A stretch of DNA of 64,000 bases. Source: Paludibacteraceae bacterium (GTDB lineage Bacteria; Bacteroidota; Bacteroidia; Bacteroidales; Paludibacteraceae). Under the pieces are notes generated by a model. That model was not told where the DNA came from and ran no database searches. It saw only the letters and a program-made list of their open reading frames with translations. This document shows positions 9,896-18,449 of this stretch, piece by piece. The DNA lies in contig JAFYMG010000005.1 in assembly GCA_017556705.1 (NCBI GenBank), positions 1-64,000 of the forward strand, in the 5' to 3' direction. Position 1 is the first letter of the stretch. Every line of letters starts with the position of its first letter. The translations under genes and the position numbers were made by a program.

Positions 9896-11431
9896 TTATT
9901 TGCAATCGCATTCGTCTGTTTTCAACGAAGAAGTAACGTTAGCCTTCACCTCTTCTTGTACAGGAACATAGAAAGAGATTTCCACCTTCTCGTTTACGCC
10001 GATGCAAACCCACTCTTCGTCGATGTACTTGAAGTAAGCGATGTACTCTTTTACCTCACCATCTTTTGCTTCGTAGCAGATGCGTCCGAGAGGAGAAACC
10101 TTAACGGTCTTGATAGCGATCTCAGCTTTCTTGGTAGGAACAGCCTCACCCTTCACATCTTTGAGTTTACCCATGCAAGCGAGCTTCTTGTCGAATGCAA
10201 GCAAGTTGAAGCTCTCTACGACCTCATTAGCCTTAGCCTCAAGGTATTTGAGTGCACCTTGTGGAGCCTCTACAATACCTGGTTGCAAAGCTGGGTTGTA
10301 CTCATCGAACAAGAGAGGAGTAGCAGGTACGTTAGCTACAGATGGAGCAACAGGATCAAGACGTTTTGGATCCAATGGCTTAACATCCAATGCCTTTTGT
10401 GCATCGTGCAACTCGCGAGCCTTGATATTAAGCGCGAAGTAACGCAAGGTGTGCAATGGGTTGTAGATAGCTGAGCAGTCGTGCAAGCTAGCAGCCTTAA
10501 GGGTGTAGCGAGAGAGTTTGTTAAGTTTCTTGCTATTATCATCCTTTTGCAAAGTGCAAGCGATATCGTCAATCTTCTTAATGCCACCCTCTTCTTTTAC
10601 TACCAAGCAGAATGCTACATTATCAAACACAGCGAGATACAAGTCCTCGTAAGTGGTCCATTTGTAGACATCCATTGCATTTACAGCAGCTGCATCAAGA
10701 TTAGCTGTGTGTACGAATGGGTTAGGGATATTCTTGCGAACGCCCAACTCCTTAGCCTTGTTGATACGAGCTTGAGCCATCACGAGGTCGTTGGTACCAT
10801 AGCTAGAAATAGCCATGTCCGCACCCATGATATAAGCCTTGTAGAAATCGTGGATAAGGGTATTAACAGCTGGATCTACATTAGCATCGTATGTATACAC
10901 ACCATATTTGTTCAAGCCAGAGTTAGGATACAATACAGACCAATTGGTGATGGTATCCTCTGGATAGATAGGATCATCGTTCTCAACGATCAAAGCTTTA
11001 CCCTTAGGAGTAAGAGAAGCAGTCACCCAATAGGTAAGTTCGCCACAATCCTTAGCGATGTCAGAGAAAGCTACATCTACCAAGCCGTTGACTTGTGCTT
11101 TGTAGAGCAACTCGCGATAATCCCCACAATTGCACTCGTAGTAACCAACAGCTACAGGCACAACTCGAGGAGTGTTGATAACCCCATTCTCTTTCAACAC
11201 GTTCTTAACCAAACTCTTAGCTTGGCACTTCCAGAGCTTTGGAGTTTTAGCTTCTTTCTCCTTAGCAGGCTCTTTCTCAGGAGCTGGAGCTGCTGCCTCT
11301 TGGTCACATGGATCAGCATAAACATACTCCTCAGCAACGACATGCTTGAGCAACTTACCAGATTGTTTCTTACACGATGGTGCTGCAAACAGAATTACTG
11401 CTGACAGAACAATTAGTGCGATTTTTTTCAT
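9896..11431 (-). CDS. Hypothetical secreted lipoprotein (511 aa)
   Basis: Function not recognised. I start at the ATG at 11431, giving MKKIALIVLSAVILFAAPSC: a signal peptide with lipobox-like APS-C, so Cys20 is probably lipidated. A longer frame from a TTG at 11539 is rejected because the promoter lies inside it. After the Cys comes a low-complexity linker rich in Ala, Pro, Glu and Lys (about residues 44-63), typical of a tether. The rest is soluble alpha/beta-like sequence with several Cys residues, ending CDCK. No enzymatic motif seen. It is a single-gene transcription unit with its own promoter and strong terminator, suggesting substantial expression. Confidence 0.75.
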   Translation of the reverse strand: MKKIALIVLSAVILFAAPSCKKQSGKLLKHVVAEEYVYADPCDQEAAAPAPEKEPAKEKEAKTPKLWKCQAKSLVKNVLKENGVINTPRVVPVAVGYYECNCGDYRELLYKAQVNGLVDVAFSDIAKDCGELTYWVTASLTPKGKALIVENDDPIYPEDTITNWSVLYPNSGLNKYGVYTYDANVDPAVNTLIHDFYKAYIMGADMAISSYGTNDLVMAQARINKAKELGVRKNIPNPFVHTANLDAAAVNAMDVYKWTTYEDLYLAVFDNVAFCLVVKEEGGIKKIDDIACTLQKDDNSKKLNKLSRYTLKAASLHDCSAIYNPLHTLRYFALNIKARELHDAQKALDVKPLDPKRLDPVAPSVANVPATPLLFDEYNPALQPGIVEAPQGALKYLEAKANEVVESFNLLAFDKKLACMGKLKDVKGEAVPTKKAEIAIKTVKVSPLGRICYEAKDGEVKEYIAYFKYIDEEWVCIGVNEKVEISFYVPVQEEVKANVTSSLKTDECDCK

Positions 11432-11508
11432 AACTTTTAATGATTTAATGGTAATAATTAATAGTATTTTATTTATAAAAATTTCTACAAAATTCTTCAA
11501 ATTGGCTG

Positions 11509-11540
11509 CAAAGTTACTTAAAAATCTATAAACATGCAAA
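11509..11540 (-). promoter_or_regulatory. Promoter of the 511-aa lipoprotein gene
   Basis: Minus strand TTTG (11540-11537), 20-bp spacer, TAACTTTG (11516-11509). About 78 bp upstream of the chosen ATG; this position decides the start, since the longer open frame would begin upstream of or inside the promoter. Confidence 0.75.
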
Positions 11541-11619
11541 TTTTTCTCAAAAAAAATGCATTTTTCGATTCAAATATTCAGAAAATCTAGGAAAACAGCG
11601 CTACTCCTCGGGAGAAATA

Positions 11620-12099
11620 TCACTTACGACGATGATCGCTGTAATCGCCCATCACGCGCACAGGAGTACCTACATCAACATACTTCACCAACTGAACTAT
11701 ATCCTTGTTATTTAACCGGATACACCCCTTGGTACACCTAGTGCCAATAGACTTAGGAGAATTGGTACCATGAATACCAATACCATCCCATTTATATGTA
11801 TTCAGCCGAATGAAATAAGGACCATACACATGAGGAATCCCCTTGTACTTCCAGTACTTTGAATTTTCAACAGCGGCTACCGTGAACACCCCTTCTGGGG
11901 TACAATAATCCCCCAACGAACGCTTATTACCCAACATCTTACCACAAGCGCAAGGGAAGGAGCATAATGTATCCGCCTGTGCACCAATCACATAGACCTT
12001 AAATCCTTTCTTATTGACCACCACCATATTCTGCGCGCATGCGCACCCTATCCCAGATAGCAGGGTCAACAATAGCAGATATGTCCTTAATTCCTTCAT
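11620..12099 (-). CDS. Small L,D-transpeptidase (YkuD family)
   Basis: A 159-residue exported protein with signal peptide (about residues 1-22, ending ACA-Q). Nearly all of the mature part is one YkuD domain: HGTNSPKSIG followed by TKGCIRLNN, which holds the catalytic His and Cys of the family. L,D-transpeptidases make 3-3 peptidoglycan cross-links or attach proteins to the wall using tetrapeptide donors; which of these applies cannot be told from sequence. The protein has no added binding domain. I found no clear consensus promoter: the upstream 120 bp is short direct repeats. Confidence 0.9.
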   Translation of the reverse strand: MKELRTYLLLLTLLSGIGCACAQNMVVVNKKGFKVYVIGAQADTLCSFPCACGKMLGNKRSLGDYCTPEGVFTVAAVENSKYWKYKGIPHVYGPYFIRLNTYKWDGIGIHGTNSPKSIGTRCTKGCIRLNNKDIVQLVKYVDVGTPVRVMGDYSDHRRK

Positions 12100-12101
12100 A
12101 A

Positions 12102-12163
12102 TGCTTCGCGTTCAATGTGGTTCAATGTGGTTCATGCTTCGCGTTCAATGTGGTTCAATGTTG
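12102..12163. repeat. Short direct repeats upstream of the L,D-transpeptidase gene
   Basis: Two copies of a unit beginning TGCTTCGCGTTCAATGTGG, each followed by GTTCAATG repeats. They fill most of the gap between topA and the L,D-transpeptidase gene. The core CTTCGCG resembles the smallest units of the hairpin family elsewhere, but the flanks differ. Confidence 0.6.
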
Positions 12164-12217
12164 TTTGTATCTGTGGAATGCAATTCTGAACGATATTGAA
12201 CTATTGTTGAACCACTC

Positions 12218-14524
12218 TCAACTCTTCCTTCTCCCTTTGCCTGCTGGTGCAGAAGATGCGATGATTGCACGACACGCCTCTTCAGTCAGCGCCTGAATAT
12301 CCATGGACTTAGGCAAACGGTAGTTGCCCTGAGGTGTCTTGATATACGCACCATAGCGACCATGAAGCACCTGAATATCCCCAAACACATGGATAGGTTG
12401 CTCCACCTGCTTTTGCTGCTCAAAAATAGCCATTGCCTCCTCCAACGTGATAGTATATGGATTCATATTCTTAGGCAGACTGGTGAAGGCTCCCGCATAC
12501 CGGATATACGGACCATACTTCCCCTCTCCGATCACCACTTCATCGCCTTGCCAGTCGCCCAGCGAACGAGGCAGCGCATTGGCAAACAACGCCAACGCAT
12601 CATCTACGGTGATGGTGAAGATACTTTGTCCCTTTTGCATGGAAACAAACTTAGGTTTCTCTGTCTCGCTATCGCCGAGTTGTACACAAGGACCATTCTT
12701 GGTGATACGCGCCAGGATGGGTTCGCCTGTCTGCGGATGTTTGCCAACAAAGCGTGCCGCCATCTTACCCGCAGGCACTTGCTCAATCAGCGGATGGAAG
12801 GTCTGATAGAATTGATCTACCGTTTGCACCCAATTAGCCTCTCCCGCAGCGATGGCGTCGAAGCTCTCCTCGGATTGCGCTGTAAAATCGTAGCTGAGGA
12901 TCGTAGGGAACTGCTCCACAAGAAAATCGTTGGCAATACGACCAAGATCGGTAGGCAGCAGTTTGCCTGAGTCTGCACCGACCATTTCGGTTTTGGTCTT
13001 ATCGGATATCTTGCCATTGCTGAGTGTCAGCACATTGAAACTGCGCTTCACGCCCTCCACCGAACCTCGCTCTACATACTTGCGCGATTGGATCGTCTCA
13101 ATCACCGTAGCATAGGTAGATGGGCGTCCGATACCCAGTTCGTCCATCTTGTCCACCAGCGAACCCTCGTGATAGCGGGCAGGTGCTTTGGTGAAGGTCT
13201 CTTGGCAGGTGACAGTGGATAGTTGACAGTTGACATTCTCCTTGAGAAGCGCGATGGCAGCTTGGTTGTTGGCTGCAATCTCTTCGTCCGCAGCCTGGGT
13301 ATAAACACGCATAAAACCATCAAAAGTGATCACCTCATGAGTAGCGGTCCAGAGGTAAGGTGAATTGCTCATCGACACCTCCACACGTGTGGTATCCACC
13401 TCTACATCAGCCATTTGCGTAGCTAATGCACGTTTGCGGATAAGGTCGTAGAGGCGACGCTCATCGTTGTTATTGCCTGCTACAGGTACATTCATATAAG
13501 TAGGACGGATGGCCTCGTGTGCCTCTTGCGCGTTTTTGGATTTGGTTTGGTATTGACGCGCTTTGTGGTATTGCTCTCCGTACTCTGCCAAGATAGTTGC
13601 TTTGGCGGTATTGATAGCCAGTCCACTGAGATTCACCGAGTCGGTACGCATATAGGTGATATGCCCTGCCTCGTAGAGCGATTGCGCTAGCCGCATGGTC
13701 TTTGACACAGAGAAGTGCAATTTGCGCACTGCCTCTTGCTGAAGCGTCGAGGTAGTAAAGGGAGGTGCCGGCGAACGATGACCTGGCTTGTGCGTCACAG
13801 AAGAGAGGGTGAAGGAGGCCTCTTTGCAACTCTCCAAGAAGGCGAGTGCCTCCTGCTTGGTGGCAAAGCGATGGTTGAGTTCTGTCTTGAAAGAGGTAGT
13901 CTCACCATTCAAAGCAGTGCCGAAGAACTCAGCAGTAAGGCGATAGCTAGCAGTAGGTACAAACTCCTCAATCTCGCGCTCGCGCTCCACGATAAGGCGT
14001 ACAGCTACAGATTGCACACGACCTGCGCTCAAACCAGTGATGACCTTTCGCCACAGTACAGGTGATAGTTCAAAACCCACGATACGGTCCATCACGCGGC
14101 GCGCTTGCTGGGCATTGACCAAGTTGTAATCTATATCACGAGGATGATTGATCGACTCAAGGATAGATTCTTTGGTGGTATCATTGAACGTGATACGACA
14201 CACCTTCTCCTTGGGCAATTGCAAGATCTCTTGGATATGCCATGCGATGGCCTCTCCCTCGCGGTCAGGGTCGCTTGCCAGCCATACCTTATCGGCCTTG
14301 AGCGCCTCTTTGCGCAGAGAGTCAACCAATTGCTGCTTCTCCTTGTCGATCACATAATTAGGAGCATAGCCATTGTCGAAATCAATGCCCATGCTATTTT
14401 TGCCAATACCCTCAATATCACGAACGTGCCCCTGCGATGACATCAAACGGAAATCCTTGCCCAGATATTTGGCAATGGTTTTTCCCTTGCTAGGGGACTC
14501 TACTATCATCAAATTTGTACTCAT
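12218..14524 (-). CDS. topA: DNA topoisomerase I
   Basis: Type IA topoisomerase, 768 residues, relaxing negative supercoils by single-strand passage. The TOPRIM domain opens with MIVESPSKGKT and holds the metal-binding DPDRE at 85-89. The catalytic tyrosine is Y291 in HITYMRTDS. The core runs to about residue 590, followed by C-terminal repeats (KNGPCVQLG, KYGPYIRYAG, RYGAYIKTPQG) in place of the zinc fingers of E. coli TopA, as is usual in Bacteroidota. A lysine/arginine-rich tail ends GKGRRKS. It is transcribed divergently from the NfeD-like/floA pair, from a consensus promoter about 118 bp upstream. Essential housekeeping gene. Confidence 0.97.
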   Translation of the reverse strand: MSTNLMIVESPSKGKTIAKYLGKDFRLMSSQGHVRDIEGIGKNSMGIDFDNGYAPNYVIDKEKQQLVDSLRKEALKADKVWLASDPDREGEAIAWHIQEILQLPKEKVCRITFNDTTKESILESINHPRDIDYNLVNAQQARRVMDRIVGFELSPVLWRKVITGLSAGRVQSVAVRLIVEREREIEEFVPTASYRLTAEFFGTALNGETTSFKTELNHRFATKQEALAFLESCKEASFTLSSVTHKPGHRSPAPPFTTSTLQQEAVRKLHFSVSKTMRLAQSLYEAGHITYMRTDSVNLSGLAINTAKATILAEYGEQYHKARQYQTKSKNAQEAHEAIRPTYMNVPVAGNNNDERRLYDLIRKRALATQMADVEVDTTRVEVSMSNSPYLWTATHEVITFDGFMRVYTQAADEEIAANNQAAIALLKENVNCQLSTVTCQETFTKAPARYHEGSLVDKMDELGIGRPSTYATVIETIQSRKYVERGSVEGVKRSFNVLTLSNGKISDKTKTEMVGADSGKLLPTDLGRIANDFLVEQFPTILSYDFTAQSEESFDAIAAGEANWVQTVDQFYQTFHPLIEQVPAGKMAARFVGKHPQTGEPILARITKNGPCVQLGDSETEKPKFVSMQKGQSIFTITVDDALALFANALPRSLGDWQGDEVVIGEGKYGPYIRYAGAFTSLPKNMNPYTITLEEAMAIFEQQKQVEQPIHVFGDIQVLHGRYGAYIKTPQGNYRLPKSMDIQALTEEACRAIIASSAPAGKGRRKS

Positions 14525-14540
14525 CTGTCTAATCCGTTAG

Positions 14541-14595
14541 TTTAAGGACTTTAAGGACATTAAGGACATCAAGGTCATTAAGGTCATTAAGGTCG
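14541..14595. repeat. 9-bp tandem repeat in the topA leader
   Basis: About six imperfect copies of TTAAGGACA / TTAAGGTCA lie between the topA start and its promoter, so they would form part of the topA 5' leader. On the minus strand they read as AATGACCTT-type repeats. Function unknown; copy number may vary by slippage. Confidence 0.7.
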
Positions 14596-14641
14596 CAATA
14601 AATCCCATATATAAATTAAGGTGTCTTTTTCAAAAACGGCG

Positions 14642-14674
14642 GCAAAGGTAGTACTTTTATTTTACATGTGCAAA
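14642..14674 (-). promoter_or_regulatory. topA promoter
   Basis: Minus strand TTTG (14674-14671), 20-bp spacer, TACCTTTGC (14650-14642). Exact consensus, divergent from the promoter at 14739. Confidence 0.75.
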
Positions 14675-14738
14675 TTTATTTTTCTGCTTTTTTCTATTAC
14701 TTGTATAAAGTAAAGTGTTTGTTTTTTTTGTTTTTTTG

Positions 14739-14770
14739 TTTGCATATATCATTTTATTTGTGTACCTTTG
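14739..14770 (+). promoter_or_regulatory. Promoter of the NfeD-like/floA operon
   Basis: TTTG 14739-14742, 20-bp spacer, TACCTTTG 14763-14770. It lies 43 bp upstream of the ATG at 14814. A short direct repeat (TTTTGAATTAAGAA) follows in the leader. Confidence 0.75.
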
Positions 14771-14813
14771 CAGCGAATAGCAATTTTGAATTAAGAATTT
14801 TGAATTAAGAATT

Positions 14814-15143
14814 ATGACTTATTTGATTTTGACCATTCTTCTTGTCCTTTTTGGCGTAGGACTGCTATTGACGGAGATGTTTCTCCTGCCTGGTTTTGGT
14901 ATTGCAGGTATATGCGGTCTGGCAAGCCTAGTGGCTGCGGTAGTAATAGCCTATGTAAAACTTTCCACTGCATGGGCATGGGCAGGACATGTCACCCTAG
15001 CGACATGTCTGGTGCTTTGCGGTATTGCAGTATGGATATTCCTGAAAAGCAAAGCCTTAGACAAAATGGCACTCGACACTAAGATCGAAGGTGGTGTAGA
15101 TATGCCATCCGCAGGCAAACATATGGAAGAGTTGCAAAAATAA
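14814..15143 (+). CDS. NfeD-like membrane protein lacking the OB-fold domain
   Basis: 109 residues with two to three transmembrane segments (about 3-22, 29-48, 59-77) and a short charged tail. The TEMFLLPGFGIAGICGL segment is the NfeD membrane signature, and the next gene is floA, the usual partner of NfeD in membrane microdomains. Typical NfeD proteins have about 150 residues with a soluble OB-fold; here the frame stops just after the last membrane segment. The DNA right after the stop contains short GTGTAAG-like repeats and a GCGGC-TTT-GCCGC hairpin (15183-15195), so 3' truncation by repeat insertion is plausible. It may still anchor FloA. Confidence 0.75.
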   Translation: MTYLILTILLVLFGVGLLLTEMFLLPGFGIAGICGLASLVAAVVIAYVKLSTAWAWAGHVTLATCLVLCGIAVWIFLKSKALDKMALDTKIEGGVDMPSAGKHMEELQK

Positions 15144-15247
15144 TGTATGGTGTAGGGTGTAAGGTGTAAAGACATAGAGCATGCGGCTTTGCCGCCTATA
15201 AACTATACACTATAAACTGTCAATCATTAACTTTAAGTTAAAATATT

Positions 15248-16234
15248 ATGGAATTTGGAATTTTTGAAACTGTGATTATGGCGATTATTGCCATTCTCGT
15301 GATTATTTTCTTCTACTATGTACCATTTATGCTATGGGTAAATGCCGTAGTGAGCGGTGTACATGTGTCATTGATTCAACTATTCTTGATGCGCATCCGT
15401 AAGGTGCCACCAACCCGCATTGTCAACTGCCTGATTGAGGCGCACAAGGCAGGTCTCACCGACGTGAAGCGCGACGGATTGGAGGCACACTTCCTAGCAG
15501 GCGGACATATCGAACGCGTGGTGCATGCACTGGTGAGTGCAAGCAAAGCGAATATGGCATTGACCTTCCAAATGGCAACTGCCATCGACCTGGCTGGTCG
15601 CGATGTGTTTGAGGCAGTACAAATGTCGGTTAACCCTCGCGTAATTGATACTCCTCCTGTGACGGCCGTGGCGAAAGACGGTATTCAGTTGATCGCCAAG
15701 GCTCGTGTGACCGTGCGTGCAAATATCAAGCAATTGGTCGGTGGTGCTGGCGAGGACACTATCCTTGCTCGTGTAGGCGAAGGTATCGTTAGTTCTATCG
15801 GTTCTTCTGACAGCCACAAGATGGTGCTTGAGAATCCAGATAGCATCTCTAAATTGGTGCTCAGCAAAGGACTAGATGCTGGTACTGCATTCGAGATTCT
15901 CAGTATTGATATTGCCGATATCGATGTAGGTAAAAATATCGGTGCGCAATTGCAAATGGACCAAGCTGAGGCAGATAAAAACATCGCGCAAGCCAAGGCT
16001 GAAGAGCGTCGCGCAATGGCTATTGCTACTGAGCAAGAGATGAAAGCAAAAGCTCAAGAAGCAAAAGCGAAAGTAATTGAGGCAGAGGCACTTGTGCCAC
16101 AAGCCATGGCAGAAGCATTCCGCAATGGCAACCTCGGTATCATGGACTACTATCGCATGCAAAACATCCAAGCGGACACCACCATGCGCGAAGCTATCGG
16201 CAAACCTGCTGGCGAGCCTGCAAAGAAGAAATAA
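15248..16234 (+). CDS. floA: Flotillin-like protein FloA (SPFH domain)
   Basis: 328 residues, close to the family length. An N-terminal membrane hairpin (about residues 8-30) is followed by the SPFH/PHB domain (about 35-210) and an Ala/Glu/Lys-rich coiled region (about 225-275) used for oligomerisation. FloA organises functional membrane microdomains and affects membrane fluidity and protein secretion in the species studied. The tail after the coiled coil ends in a Lys-rich stretch. It follows the NfeD-like gene by 104 bp and is probably co-transcribed. A hairpin-repeat array begins at the base after the stop codon. Confidence 0.95.
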   Translation: MEFGIFETVIMAIIAILVIIFFYYVPFMLWVNAVVSGVHVSLIQLFLMRIRKVPPTRIVNCLIEAHKAGLTDVKRDGLEAHFLAGGHIERVVHALVSASKANMALTFQMATAIDLAGRDVFEAVQMSVNPRVIDTPPVTAVAKDGIQLIAKARVTVRANIKQLVGGAGEDTILARVGEGIVSSIGSSDSHKMVLENPDSISKLVLSKGLDAGTAFEILSIDIADIDVGKNIGAQLQMDQAEADKNIAQAKAEERRAMAIATEQEMKAKAQEAKAKVIEAEALVPQAMAEAFRNGNLGIMDYYRMQNIQADTTMREAIGKPAGEPAKKK

Positions 16235-16395
16235 GGACGCTTCGCTACTGTTTAGAGGACGGGCAAAGCCCTACTGTTGAGTGGACGCTTCGCTACTGTT
16301 TAGAGGACGGGCAAAGCCCTACTGTTGAGGGGACGCTTCGCTACTGTTTTGGGGACGGGCAAAGCCCTACTGTTGAGGGGACGGCGCAGCTCGGA
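16235..16395 (+). repeat. Variable-stem hairpin array A (after floA)
   Basis: Seven GGACG units start immediately after the floA stop codon. Units alternate between GGACGCTTCGCTACTG and GGACGGGCAAAGCCCTACTG, joined by TTTAGA, TTGAGT or TTGAGG; the last is GGACGGCGCAGCTC. The second type folds as GGGC-AAA-GCCC. Same family as the arrays at 25.8, 30.4, 32.4 and 33.1 kb and inside recJ and priA. Confidence 0.85.
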
Positions 16396-16442
16396 GAGAC
16401 GATAATTTACAACAACAGAAACAACTTGATTCAACAACAATT

Positions 16443-16660
16443 CCGCGAGCAACAACACAGCTCGCGGCACGAGAGAGGAAACGACAATAGAGACAACTTT
16501 CCGCTCGAATCAACTCCCTCGAGCGGCTCAGGAAAAGCATTGGTAGCAAGAGGTAACTCTATCCCAAAACAAATTACTTCACAACCAAAATTATAGAATT
16601 TCTACAACATAGACAACATAAACCAACAACATTGCGCTGGGGAACAACACACCCCAGCGC
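16443..16660 (+). other. Three GC-rich hairpins, two with identical AACAACACA loop
   Basis: Hairpin 1 (16443-16467): stem CCGCGAGC, loop AACAACACA. Hairpin 2 (16501-16526): stem CCGCTCGA, loop ATCAACTCCC. Hairpin 3 (16634-16660): stem GCGCTGGGG, loop AACAACACA. Stems are perfect but unrelated, while loops 1 and 3 are identical and the linkers are rich in CAACA. No gene is convincing in 16396-16790. This could be a structured 3' UTR, a small RNA, or another variable-stem repeat family. Confidence 0.55.
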
Positions 16661-16674
16661 TCGGGGAAAAAGAT

Positions 16675-16700
16675 ATAGGTGTCAACAGGTAAATATCTAC
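16675..16700 (+). other. GGTGTCA motif, copy 2
   Basis: ATAGGTGTCAACAGGTAAAT, immediately before the terminator hairpin at 16702. Same motif as at 468. Confidence 0.4.
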
Positions 16701-16701
16701 C

Positions 16702-16733
16702 AAAGAGAATCGCTCCGAAGAGCGATTCTCTTT
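16702..16733. terminator. Terminator hairpin, 14-bp perfect stem, CGAA loop
   Basis: AAAGAGAATCGCTC (16702-16715) pairs with 16720-16733 around a CGAA tetraloop. It lies between the + strand floA region and the end of the minus-strand membrane operon (stop at 16791), so it can terminate both. Confidence 0.85.
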
Positions 16734-16790
16734 GTATTTAGTATAGAGGTAATATGCTGCGGTTGCTTGCCGCATCCTACAAACACTCGC

Positions 16791-17399
16791 CTAGCTCCTT
16801 TCGTACCAGTCTTTAGAAGATGTTGTCTCACGATCGTAAGTCTTGCCATTATCGCCATAGAAGGTGAGCCCATCAGCAGACTTGCGACCAGTTACTTTGC
16901 CACCACCAGCCATAAATTCGATAAGGTCGGTAGTTTCAAGCTCATCTTTACCATCATTGCGACGACTGCTACTGCTGCCTCCACCAAGAAGTGCGTGGAA
17001 CAGCACGCTAATAACAAAGATGATAATTACTATAGCAATAATCACAGCTATCACGATAGATGTGATAGCACCTACTAGAGCGCCAAGTAACATACAACCC
17101 GACACGAGCAATGAGCGCAATGTGGCGGTCTTAGCATCCTCACTGGCGAGAACAGACTCCAGCACATTGAGCACCATGATAAATAGCAATATCGACATGG
17201 CTATATACCATGAGCATTGTATATCGGTAGGGAAGGTATTGTTGATGATATGCCCAGCGGTGGTAAGGGCTGCTACTATAGTAGAAATAAGGATGCTAAC
17301 AGTAGCGAAATATGGATTGGTATGGATGCGATCTTCCCAAATATTCTTCTCGATAATATGGAAGAAAGAGACTGCTTTGATAGAAAATATTTTTTTCAT
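16791..17399 (-). CDS. Hypothetical multi-pass membrane protein (202 aa)
   Basis: Not assigned to a named family. Three to four hydrophobic segments are visible at about residues 30-50, 62-85, 96-135 (the last long enough for two helices). A GGGSSSS linker follows, then a soluble tail of about 55 residues that contains GLTFYGDNGKTYDRE, a small DNA- or peptide-independent motif I cannot place. Second gene of a probable two-gene operon, 30 bp after the 264-residue membrane protein. It ends 58 bp before a strong terminator. Confidence 0.65.
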   Translation of the reverse strand: MKKIFSIKAVSFFHIIEKNIWEDRIHTNPYFATVSILISTIVAALTTAGHIINNTFPTDIQCSWYIAMSILLFIMVLNVLESVLASEDAKTATLRSLLVSGCMLLGALVGAITSIVIAVIIAIVIIIFVISVLFHALLGGGSSSSRRNDGKDELETTDLIEFMAGGGKVTGRKSADGLTFYGDNGKTYDRETTSSKDWYERS

Positions 17400-17429
17400 A
17401 AGTCAATATATTATAGTGTTTTACATGAA

Positions 17430-18224
17430 TTATCCTATAGCGTGCAACAGAGGGTCTGCAAAGTGCAAGAGCAAGAAGAAGATGCCCGTACCTAGTGCCA
17501 ATGTCACCAATACAGCTACCACATATCGAGTGATAGGCTTGTAGTTTTCTTGTGCGGGTGTCTTCTGCTCATCGGTGCCAGTAAATGCCGCACAATGGGT
17601 AAAGCGCCAATGGGTGATAAGCATTAACACCATAAAACAGTAGTTAAATATTTTAAAGAGGGCTGTTTCGTTAAATACAATATATTCACCAAAGAATGAA
17701 TCACTAACTGTATAATAGTCACAGCAACCATGAATCAGAGAAAAGATGTAAATTAGTACGCCACTTATATTACCAAAAATATAGATATTGATCCACGAGA
17801 TATCGCACCGATCCACATCATTATTGCGATAGATAAGGCCATACGGATAGATAGAGCATACAGAAGCTAGCACTTCGAAATAAAATACAATTACATATAC
17901 TACCTCAGGCATCTCGTGTACTCTCATAAAGTACAGGCATAGATAGCAAATCGTTGACATCCCCCAAGAAGCCATCAGAATATATAGAGCTACGCGCGTC
18001 GGCTTATTGGGTTTGGTTTGCAGCAATATGACATAGCCAATAAGGGCTAGTAGTAGAACTACTATAGGTTTGATGAAATAGCCCCATAGATACACAGATT
18101 CAATGTCAGAAAAGGGTTTGATTAGTGTCACTAATGGATGATACAAATAGTTGATCAACGTAGTTGCAATCAACAGTACACCAGCTATCGTAGCTTTGGT
18201 GTGGGTAGAAGGTAATGTTTTCAT
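17430..18224 (-). CDS. Hypothetical multi-pass membrane protein (264 aa)
   Basis: About seven transmembrane segments and short loops; no enzymatic or transport motif recognised. I start at the ATG at 18224; the longer frame begins at a TTG inside the promoter. The leader between promoter and ATG carries a C8A9 tract on the coding strand (18255-18239), a site prone to slippage that could change translation. Upstream lies a GGTGTCA motif copy in the same relation to the promoter as at the GH3 gene. Co-transcribed with the 202-residue membrane protein downstream. Confidence 0.65.
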   Translation of the reverse strand: MKTLPSTHTKATIAGVLLIATTLINYLYHPLVTLIKPFSDIESVYLWGYFIKPIVVLLLALIGYVILLQTKPNKPTRVALYILMASWGMSTICYLCLYFMRVHEMPEVVYVIVFYFEVLASVCSIYPYGLIYRNNDVDRCDISWINIYIFGNISGVLIYIFSLIHGCCDYYTVSDSFFGEYIVFNETALFKIFNYCFMVLMLITHWRFTHCAAFTGTDEQKTPAQENYKPITRYVVAVLVTLALGTGIFFLLLHFADPLLHAIG

Positions 18225-18275
18225 AATATTTTTTTGTATTTTTTTTTGGGGGGGGTAATTAGTCCAATTAGATTG

Positions 18276-18307
18276 CAAAATTACAACTTTTTTCTAATAT
18301 CTGCAAT
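18276..18307 (-). promoter_or_regulatory. Promoter of the membrane-protein operon
   Basis: Minus strand ATTG (18307-18304), 20-bp spacer, TAATTTTG (18283-18276) followed by C. One mismatch in the -33 element. Confidence 0.6.
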
Positions 18308-18309
18308 TT

Positions 18310-18405
18310 TCAACACATATTTCTTTAGGGATTTATATACTTGTTGACACCTATTAAAGAATCCGTGTTGTTGTGTCATTGGTGTCAACTCGTATATAGT
18401 TCCCG
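18310..18405. promoter_or_regulatory. Two inverted GGTGTCA motif copies
   Basis: On the minus strand a copy runs from 18354 (ATAGGTGTCAACAAG) through TATATAAATCCC to GAAATATGTG, matching the region upstream of the GH3 promoter almost base for base. On the plus strand a second copy runs from about 18379 (GGTGTCAACTCGTATATAG) to 18405. The two face away from each other, between the membrane operon and the end of the second giant gene. Confidence 0.45.
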
Positions 18406-18410
18406 AAAAA

Positions 18411-18442
18411 AAAGCCACCTTGTCAAGTGACTCGGTGGCTTT
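18411..18442 (-). terminator. Terminator of the 2136-aa T9SS protein gene
   Basis: AAAGCCACC (18411-18419) pairs with 18434-18442; the loop contains a nested GTCA/TGAC stem. A run of T follows on the minus strand. It lies 8 bp after the stop codon. Confidence 0.9.
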
Positions 18443-18449
18443 GTAATGT

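Noticed and set aside
10481..11404. 307-residue open frame on the plus strand
   Set aside because: Lies wholly antisense to the lipoprotein gene that has promoter, signal peptide and terminator; the translation has no family character.
16367..16549. 60-residue minus-strand frame downstream of floA
   Set aside because: Cys/Ser/Arg-rich translation over palindromic DNA, with no start context; a non-coding structured region explains it better.
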